From Halorientalis sp. (GTDB lineage Archaea > Halobacteriota > Halobacteria > Halobacteriales > Haloarculaceae), in the NCBI RefSeq assembly GCF_028275115.1, contig NZ_JAQCNH010000004.1, positions 1 to 40,013 on the forward strand: a stretch of DNA of 40,013 bases. The letters are read 5' to 3'. Position numbers and translations under genes: made by a program. Of this stretch, positions 34,274-40,013 are shown one piece after another. Under the pieces are notes generated by a model, which saw nothing but the letters and a program-made list of their open reading frames with translations, was not told the origin of the DNA and ran no database searches. Positions within the stretch are counted from its first letter, which is position 1; the number at the start of each line of letters is the position of its first letter.

Positions 34274-34562
34274 CGAGCGGAACCGGTCTGCCCGGAATCC
34301 GGCGTGGACGACACCAGTCCGCCGGTGGCGCCACAGCGGACCGACAGAACGGACCTGCCGGCACAGTCGGTGGCCGTGCTGCGTGCACGGTTTCCACGTC
34401 GGTGCCGGCGGCGACCCGCCGAGTAGCGTCGGGACGTGAGAGGCCACACGACCTGTGCCCGTACGCGCACAGGTATAGCAGTGGTCGGTCGTGACTCCTG
34501 GGCCGGAATCTGGGTGAAGTTTAACCACTCGGGGAACGAACCTACCATACTCAGACACCCGC
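34274..34562. other. 289-bp gap with a hairpin and a TATA-like element
   Basis: I see no protein-like frame. ACCTGTGC (34451-34458) and GCACAGGT (34467-34474) form a perfect 8-bp stem with the palindrome CGTACG inside its loop. GTTTAACC at 34519-34526 is a TATA-like element about 37 bp before the J-domain gene. Confidence 0.5.
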
Positions 34563-35537
34563 ATGGCGGAGACGTTTTACAGCGCGCTCGGTGTCGAGTC
34601 CGACGCCGACGCCGATGCGATTCGGGACGCCTACCGGGCCCAGGTCAAGGAGACCCACCCGGACGTGAGTGACGACGCCGACGCCGCGGACACGTTCAAG
34701 CGCCTCACCGCCGCCCGTAACGTGCTGGTCGACGAAGGGAGCCGCCGCCGATACGACCGCGTCGGGCACACTGTCTACGTGCGTGACCATCTCGACAGTT
34801 CCGTCTGGTCGGTCGAAACGAGCGGACCGGGCCCGAACGGCCACGGAGCCGCCGACACGGGAGCCGGCACCGGCAGCGATTCGACTGGTGGGACAGGTTC
34901 GTCTGGGCGAGGCAACACCGACGGGGACCCGAACGCCGAGAACTACCAGCGTTACCGGTCCAGCCACGCCGAAGCCAGCGAGAGTGGAAACCGTCGGGAC
35001 CGCCGGACAGGACGGACGAACCGGTCGAGACGGACGGACCGGTCGGGGCGAACCAGTACCGGCGACACTGCCAGCGGTGGGACCGATACCGGCAACGCGG
35101 ACACGAGTGACGCTAGCACCGCTGGGACCGGAACGGACGAGTACGGCACGTGGTCGACGGATGCAGGACAGGACTGGGCGTTTTCGGACTCGTCGTCGAC
35201 GTCGACGGCCACTGGGGGCCACAGCGCGGACCCCCGCGACCGAGCGCGGACCGACGGCTGGCAGGCGGCGCACGCGTCGACGAACAGGTACACGCCGTCG
35301 GGGTACGAACCAACGGCGGCGACCAGCGACGTCGGTGTCGCGTCACTCCGGGACGTGCTCCGACAGGTCGGTCCCTGGCTGGTGTTTCACTTCGTGTTCC
35401 TGATCAGCGCGTTCGTCACCATCTGGCTGATCATGTCGTGGATTCCGTCGATACCGACGATGCTCATCTCGCTTCTGCTGCTCGGGACGACGGTTTTTTT
35501 CTCGATTCTCCACATGGTCTCGCAGGTGTACTCCTAA
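34563..35537 (+). CDS. Membrane-anchored J-domain (DnaJ-like) protein
   Basis: A 324-residue protein. Residues 1-65 are a J domain with the HPD motif at 32-34 (KETHPDVS) and RRRYDRVG at its end, so it should stimulate an Hsp70 (DnaK) partner. Residues 80-250 are a low-complexity Gly/Thr/Ser/Arg/Asp linker with many near-repeats of GTGTD type. Two hydrophobic helices near the C-terminus (about 275-297 and 299-320) would hold it in the membrane with the J domain in the cytoplasm. It lacks the Gly/Phe and zinc-binding regions of true DnaJ, so it is a type III J protein. Its stop overlaps the stop of the convergent zinc-ribbon gene. Confidence 0.9.
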   Translation: MAETFYSALGVESDADADAIRDAYRAQVKETHPDVSDDADAADTFKRLTAARNVLVDEGSRRRYDRVGHTVYVRDHLDSSVWSVETSGPGPNGHGAADTGAGTGSDSTGGTGSSGRGNTDGDPNAENYQRYRSSHAEASESGNRRDRRTGRTNRSRRTDRSGRTSTGDTASGGTDTGNADTSDASTAGTGTDEYGTWSTDAGQDWAFSDSSSTSTATGGHSADPRDRARTDGWQAAHASTNRYTPSGYEPTAATSDVGVASLRDVLRQVGPWLVFHFVFLISAFVTIWLIMSWIPSIPTMLISLLLLGTTVFFSILHMVSQVYS

Positions 35538-35734
35538 TCGGCCTCGAGTCCGTCGGCGATACGCGTGGCCTCGACAACGCTCACCTCTCCGTTTTCCGTC
35601 CAGTCGAGCTCGTTGTAAACCGTGCAGTTGCGGCACTGGTCGCTGAACACGTCCGTCTCCGTCGTGACGTTGCGTCTCTCACACACCTGACAGTGCCAGA
35701 CCTTCGTCGCCCCCCAAATGAACTCCGAACCCAT
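35534..35734 (-). CDS. Small zinc-ribbon protein
   Basis: A 66-residue protein (a start five codons earlier, at 35749, is also possible) with two CxxC pairs: Cys15/Cys18 (WHCQVCER) and Cys34/Cys37 (DQCRNCTV). Together they form one zinc ribbon. The C-terminus is acidic and helical. Small proteins of this kind are numerous in haloarchaea and mostly uncharacterised. It converges on the J-domain gene with overlapping stop codons (35534-35537). Confidence 0.7.
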   Translation of the reverse strand: MGSEFIWGATKVWHCQVCERRNVTTETDVFSDQCRNCTVYNELDWTENGEVSVVEATRIADGLEAD

Positions 35735-35863
35735 ACCCACAACGTCCATCGCTACGAGCAAAACTCTACGGCAGACACGCGTCTGACGCCCTCGTCGTAT
35801 AAACACACGGACCGTTCGTGCATAATTCATCTCGAATATCGCGTGGTCTGAAAGGGTGGCACA

Positions 35864-36729
35864 ATGGGACGTGGGGACGAGTGGACGCAGGTCACGAGAC
35901 GGACGTATCTGCGTACAGTGGGCACAGCAACGGCAGCGGCGGTCGGGTTCGGGACGACAGCGACCGGGACAGCGACCGCGTTCGAGGGCCTGTACGCCGG
36001 CCGCGTGACGACACGCGGACAGTTCATTGCACAGCTACTGCTCGGTGTCGATTACACGGCGGAAAACGACCGCACGAATTACCGGACCAGCGGGACGATT
36101 CCAGGACTGACAGACGACGCCTCACCGTCGGAACTGGTCGTCTTCGTCCACCGGTACGACGAGGGTCTCGAAGCCGCGTTGAACCGCTTCCTGGCTTCAA
36201 CGAGGGACTCCGGTCGGCGGGCTACGACGAGACTCTGGCCGGGTACGACCGGGACGCCGATGATGGACGCTGGGAACAGACCGTCACTATCGCGGACCGG
36301 AACGCGGACAAACTCGGGACGTTCGTCCGAGACTACCAGGAAGCCAGACCCGACACCGACATCAGACTGGTCGCGCACGGTGGCGGGGCAAAAGACCGTC
36401 GCGGAGTGTCTGGAGTTCTTCATGGACCGCGAGTACGACACCACAGTCACATCCGTCGATTTCCTCGGCGGCGCTATCGACAGCGACTCGGTAGCCACCG
36501 ACGGGCAGTACGGACAGGCCATCGTGGACCACTGTGAGACCTGCCGCAATACAAGACCGACGACGAGTTCCTCGGCTGGACCTACGCCTGGAAGGAGTGG
36601 AACAAGGCCGTCGGCGACACCGGTGTGGAGAGCGAGGCCCCCGACAACTACGAGGAGTACGACGTTCACGATAGCTTCCCGCTGGCCGACGACGGCTGCG
36701 TCTCGAGCCTAGTGGACAACTGGGCGTGA
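35864..36729 (+). pseudogene. Tat-exported alpha/beta-hydrolase-like gene with three frame changes
   Basis: It begins with a twin-arginine signal (VTRRTYLRTVGTATAAAVGF), then ELVVFVHRYDEGLEAALNRF in the first frame. A second frame continues FNEGLRSAGYDETLAGYD and DIRLVAHGGGAK. The first frame resumes with TVAECLEFFMDREYD and VTSVDFLGGAIDSDS. A third frame ends it with DEFLGWTYAWKEWNKAVGD and a stop at 36727-36729. Indels are therefore needed near 36195, in the A-run at 36390-36393, and near 36545. The order of motifs fits an exported esterase or lipase-like hydrolase. The usual nucleophile serine of GxSxG is replaced by glycine in AHGGGA, so even the ancestor may not have been a standard serine hydrolase, or the residue was lost. 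Confidence 0.75.
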
Positions 36730-36877
36730 CGCGGCCGGCGTTCAGTCCCGTCCCGTCCCGTCGCTAACGTGGGCCCCTCCCGGTGCGTCGACCACAGAGA
36801 CTCTCGAACTGTATCACGAGTGACCGCTCGGGGCAGGATTCCGACAACCGTTTTTCGTTGGCCGGGAAACAGTATGT

Positions 36878-38149
36878 ATGAACGTCCGGGAGATTTCGGA
36901 GTTGCGGCCCGACGAGCGGGCGGCACTGTTCGAGCGCGACGCCGGTATCGGCGCGGTTCGCGACGACGTGCGCGAGATTGTCAATCGTGTCCACGAGGAA
37001 GGTGACGCGGCGATCCGCGAGTACAGCGAGGAGTTCGACGATGTGTCGGTTGGCAACCTCGACGTGACCGACGCCGCCGAGCGCGCCGTCGACGAGATAG
37101 ACGACGGCGTGCGCACGGCCATCGAGGACGCCGCCGCCAACGTCCGCGCGTTCCACGAACGGCAGATTCCCGAGGACTGGCGCGACGACTTCGACGGTCG
37201 GGAACTCGGGCAGCGATTCACGCCCGTCGAACGCGCCGGCGCCTACGTCCCTGGAGGGACTGCCGCCTACCCCTCCAGCGCGCTGATGGGCGTCATCCCC
37301 GCGACCGTCGCCGGAGTCGAACACGTCGCCGTCGCGACGCCGCCTGCGGAGGAGTTGAATCCAGTTACTCTCGCGGCTATCGAGATTGCCGGCGCGGACG
37401 CCGTCTACCAGGTCGGCGGCGCACAGGGAATCGCCGCGCTCGCCCACGGCACCGAGACGGTCGACCGCGTGCAGACGGTCGTCGGCCCCGGCAACCGATG
37501 GGTGACGGCCGCGAAGGCCGAGGTGCGGGGGGACGTGGAAATCGACTTCCTCGCCGGCCCCAGCGAGGTGGCTGTGCTGGCCGACGAGACAGCCGACCCC
37601 GAACTCGTCGCCGCCGACCTCGTGGCGCAGGCCGAACACGACACGCACGCCTCCGTCGTCGCAGTTACCGACGATCCGGACCTGGCAGCGGCGGTTGCCG
37701 GAGCCGTCGAGGCACAGGTCCCCGGTCGCGAGCGCGAGGAGACGATCCGCAGTGCGCTCGACAACGACGAGAGCGGCGTGTTCCTCGCGCGCTCGATGAG
37801 CGAAGCGGTACTGTTCGTCGAGGAGTACGCGGCCGAACACCTGGCCATCGTCGCCGACGAGGACGAGGGCCTGCTCGACCGCATCGACAGCGCCGGAAGC
37901 GTCTTTCTCGGCCCGCACTCCCCGGTTGCGGCCGGCGACTACGCCAGCGGCCCCAATCACGTCCTCCCGACCGGTGGCGGCGCGCGCCGGTACGGTGGAC
38001 TCTCCGTTGATACGTTTATGCGCTCGACGACCGTCCAGCGCCTCGACGACGACACACTCGACGACCTCTCGGACACGATCACGACGCTCGCGGAGGCCGA
38101 GGGACTCGAAGCGCACGCAGAGAGCGTCCGGAAGCGCTCCGAAGACTGA
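36878..38149 (+). CDS. hisD: Histidinol dehydrogenase
   Basis: A 423-residue zinc enzyme for the last two steps of histidine biosynthesis, oxidising L-histidinol to L-histidine with two NAD. Family signatures are ERAGAYVPGGTAAYPSSALM, QVGGAQGIAALAHGTETV, VVGPGNRWVTAAK, and DFLAGPSEVAVLAD. AEHLAIV and GPNHVLPTGGGARR follow in the C-terminal part. Length is normal and the frame is clean, in contrast to the broken genes on both sides. No other his gene is next to it, consistent with the scattered his genes of haloarchaea. The start ATG at 36878 is consistent with the family N-terminus. Confidence 0.96.
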   Translation: MNVREISELRPDERAALFERDAGIGAVRDDVREIVNRVHEEGDAAIREYSEEFDDVSVGNLDVTDAAERAVDEIDDGVRTAIEDAAANVRAFHERQIPEDWRDDFDGRELGQRFTPVERAGAYVPGGTAAYPSSALMGVIPATVAGVEHVAVATPPAEELNPVTLAAIEIAGADAVYQVGGAQGIAALAHGTETVDRVQTVVGPGNRWVTAAKAEVRGDVEIDFLAGPSEVAVLADETADPELVAADLVAQAEHDTHASVVAVTDDPDLAAAVAGAVEAQVPGREREETIRSALDNDESGVFLARSMSEAVLFVEEYAAEHLAIVADEDEGLLDRIDSAGSVFLGPHSPVAAGDYASGPNHVLPTGGGARRYGGLSVDTFMRSTTVQRLDDDTLDDLSDTITTLAEAEGLEAHAESVRKRSED

Positions 38150-38249
38150 GTGGCCACGTGGACGGTGGAGACGGCTCCGCCATCGAACTGCGTGGCGCGA
38201 GCCACGGAATGGCAACACAATTAACACCGTTCGCATAGTATCATGGCTC

Positions 38250-38609
38250 ATGAGCGGAACGACTGCGGCCGCCGAAACAGAAATCGAGGTCAGCGAGGTA
38301 GCCGCGGAAGAGGCAGTCCGACTGCTACAGAGCGAGGGCATGGACACGGACGTAGCCGGGTTGCGTTTGTTCGTTCAGCAGGGTGGCTGTGCCGGCCTCT
38401 CCTACGGGATGCGGTTCGACTACGAACCCGAAGACGAGGATACGGTCTTCGAACACCACGGCCTGCGTGTGTTCGTGGACGAGGCCAGCATGAACTACAT
38501 CGAGGGTAGCGTGCTGGACTTCGAGGACGGACTGCAGGGTGAAGGGTTCCACGTCGAGAACCCAAACGTCGTCTCCGAGTGTGGCTGTGGCGAGAGCTTC
38601 CGAACCTAG
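38250..38609 (+). CDS. A-type iron-sulfur cluster carrier (IscA/ErpA/HesB family)
   Basis: A 119-residue protein with the three cysteines of A-type carriers: Cys47 ([11 protein letters not shown]), and Cys111/Cys113 (SECGCGESF). It would receive Fe-S clusters from a scaffold and hand them to apo-proteins in the cytoplasm. The ATG at 38250 begins [19 protein letters not shown]; an ATG at 38243 is in another frame. A TATA-like CAATTAAC lies about 30 bp upstream. Its stop overlaps that of the dodecin gene on the opposite strand. Confidence 0.94.
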   Translation: MSGTTAAAETEIEVSEVAAEEAVRLLQSEGMDTDVAGLRLFVQQGGCAGLSYGMRFDYEPEDEDTVFEHHGLRVFVDEASMNYIEGSVLDFEDGLQGEGFHVENPNVVSECGCGESFRT

Positions 38610-38806
38610 TCGGCCAGCTCGAACGCAACCGCCACCTCGGCCTGATACTCGCGGTTCTCCGCGGTGGCAACCTCGACTCCCATCTCCTCTACCTCGACCC
38701 AACAGACGTCGTCGAGGGTGTTCTCCGCGCGGTCGACCGCATCGTCGACCGCGTCGTCGAAGCTCTCCGAACTCGTACCGATCAGCGTTATTTTCTTGAA
38801 AACCAT
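38606..38806 (-). CDS. Dodecin (flavin-storage protein)
   Basis: A 66-residue dodecin. It forms a hollow dodecamer that binds flavins; the haloarchaeal type stacks riboflavin or lumichrome between tryptophans, here Trp36 ([12 protein letters not shown]), with Gln55 (REYQAEV) in the expected second contact position. The start [20 protein letters not shown] at 38806 is the family N-terminus; a longer open frame to 38863 is not conserved. A TATA-like AGTTTTAACA lies about 45-55 bp upstream on the minus strand. The stop overlaps the Fe-S carrier gene tail to tail. Confidence 0.95.
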   Translation of the reverse strand: MVFKKITLIGTSSESFDDAVDDAVDRAENTLDDVCWVEVEEMGVEVATAENREYQAEVAVAFELAD

Positions 38807-39001
38807 GGTAGTCGTTCCCAACGACGCACATTGTTCGTCGCTGGCCCTGTTAAAACTTGGCACGCCCTAGTGTTTTTCAGACGAACCGCGACCAGCCCTG
38901 TTCGTGCGCTGACGACCGACCGGCACGGCCGGAGTGGGAGTGCGATCCACCGTGTCGGAACCTGCGGGGATCGCCTGTTCGATATCGGCTCCGGCCGTGG
39001 C

Positions 39002-40013
39002 TCAGACGACGCCGTTCGCTCGGAGTTCGTCGAGCGTCGCCTCGTCGAGTCCTTAGCTCCTCGCGGTAGACCGCAGCGTTGTGTTCTCCGTGCCGTGGGC
39101 CGAGGTGGTCGACGGAACCGGGCGTCCGCGAGAACTTCGGATGTGTGTTTTGCGTTCTGGTCGTCCGCGACGATGTCGCTCACGTCGCAGACGGGAGCCA
39201 CGACAGCATCGCCCGCGCGCCGGTCCGGGATGGCCTCGTCGGTGGACCGCTCGGTGGTCCAGGGGGCGATGTACTCGTCGAGTTCGTCGGCGTGGTTGAC
39301 GCGGTTGCTGTTGTCGGAAAACCGTGGGTCGTCGACCAGCTCCGGGCGGCCGATGATGTCGGCGAGATTCTCGAAGATCGACTGGGCCGACGCCGAAAGA
39401 GCGACGTGGCCGTTGGCCGTCTCGTAGACGTTCCGCGGCGCGGCACTGGCGCGGTGGGTGCCCAGTCGCTCGGAGACTGCACCCTGCTTGTCGTACGGTT
39501 CCACCTCGCCCGGGAACACCCGGAACAGTGACTCCAGCACGCTCACGTCGATTACTGTCCGTCGCCGCTCCCGGTTACGTCACGCTCGAACAGCGCCAGC
39601 AGGAGCCCCTGTACGGCGGTCTGGCCGGCGACCATGTCCGCGAGGCTTAGGTGGCAAGAGTGGTTCGCGGTCCGGGTAGCCGTTGAGGTGAGCGAAGCGG
39701 GACACCGCCTCGGCAGCGGTGCCGAACCGGGTTCGTTCGCCTTCGGGCCGGTCTGTCCGTACCCGGAGATACGGACGAGAATCAGTTCGTCGCTTGTCTC
39801 GTGGAGGCGCTCGGGGCCGAGGTCCCACCTTCGAGCGCTCCCGGCCGGAAGCTCTCGGCGACGGCGTCGGCACCGGCGACCAGTTCCGGCGCCAGCGCGT
39901 CCCTCGTCCGTGCCGAGGTCGCTCGTGACACAGCGTTTGTTCCGAGCGAGTGACTTCCGCCAGAGGCTCGTGCCGTCTTGTTCGGGCGGCCAGTTCCGGA
40001 TCGGGTCGGGGCT
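39002..40013 (-). pseudogene. Class III CoA-transferase (CaiB/BaiF family), multiply frameshifted, 5' end outside window
   Basis: The complete C-terminal two-thirds of a CaiB/BaiF CoA-transferase can be read, but only by changing frame about seven times. In order on the minus strand the pieces are: PIRNWPPEQDGTSLWRKSLA; LAPELVAGADAVAESFRPGA; WDLGPERLHETSDELILVRI followed by SGYGQTGPKANEPG; RFGTAAEAVSRFAHLNGYPD; SLADMVAGQTAVQGLLLALF; VIDVSVLESLFRVFPGEVEP to DIVADDQNAKH; SRTPGSVDHLGPRHGEHNAA; and GLDEATLDELRANGVV with the stop at 39002-39004. Frame changes fall near 39898, 39828, 39729, 39648, 39555, 39135 and 39054. The protein sequence between breaks is well conserved, so decay is recent or the sequence has errors. 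Such enzymes transfer CoA between organic acids. Confidence 0.8.

Overview
The window is chromosomal DNA of an extremely halophilic archaeon (class Halobacteria). The evidence is the very high GC content, an acidic proteome rich in Asp and Glu, TATA-box promoters with short leaders, tRNA genes without an encoded CCA (one with an archaeal bulge-helix-bulge intron), twin-arginine lipoprotein signals, and family content typical of haloarchaea (HTH-10/Bat regulators, DUF7344-like, DUF5820-like, UPF0179, DUF63, TbsP/DUF5821, dodecin). Some genes resemble Haloarculaceae, but I cannot fix the genus from sequence alone.

Layout. 1-6180 is a fatty-acid beta-oxidation block: two paralogous acyl-CoA dehydrogenases on the minus strand (the second cut by the window edge), a divergent 3-hydroxyacyl-CoA dehydrogenase/enoyl-CoA hydratase fusion, an intron-containing tRNA-Glu(UUC), and a long-chain acyl-CoA ligase. 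6392-8628 holds an HTH-10 regulator, a truncated frameshifted TnpB remnant whose 3' end is packed with perfect mini-hairpins, and a winged-helix membrane protein. 8876-16534 is a translationally coupled minus-strand operon, prkA-prkA-yeaH-spoVR, preceded by a 573-bp non-coding region rich in hairpins. 17108-18787 has DUF5820-like, UPF0179 and aspartoacylase-like genes.

18839-21798 is an accessory patch. It holds one intact DUF309 gene and the separated N- and C-terminal pieces of another, with a TnpB-only IS200/IS605-type element between them. That element is bounded by two 22-nt hairpins sharing the same CACCGT loop. 22063-25566 has tRNA-Leu(CAA), a lipoprotein, an IMPase-family phosphatase and a DUF63 membrane protein. 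25563-30686, on the minus strand, carries a TbsP-like regulator, an E1-like/YcaO fusion (heterocyclase-type), a 49-aa zinc-finger protein, and a CHAT/caspase-like putative protease.

30854-35537 is on the plus strand: glyA and folD (one-carbon metabolism), a lipoprotein, a Nudix hydrolase and a membrane-anchored J-domain protein. 35534-40013 mixes intact genes (zinc ribbon, hisD, A-type Fe-S carrier, dodecin) with two decaying genes: a Tat-exported hydrolase-like gene with three frame changes and a class III CoA-transferase with about seven. The strongest leads are the mini-hairpin array with its expanded right-end hairpin, the structured leader of the PrkA operon, the TbsP/YcaO/zinc-finger cluster with the neighbouring CHAT protein, and the split DUF309 locus.
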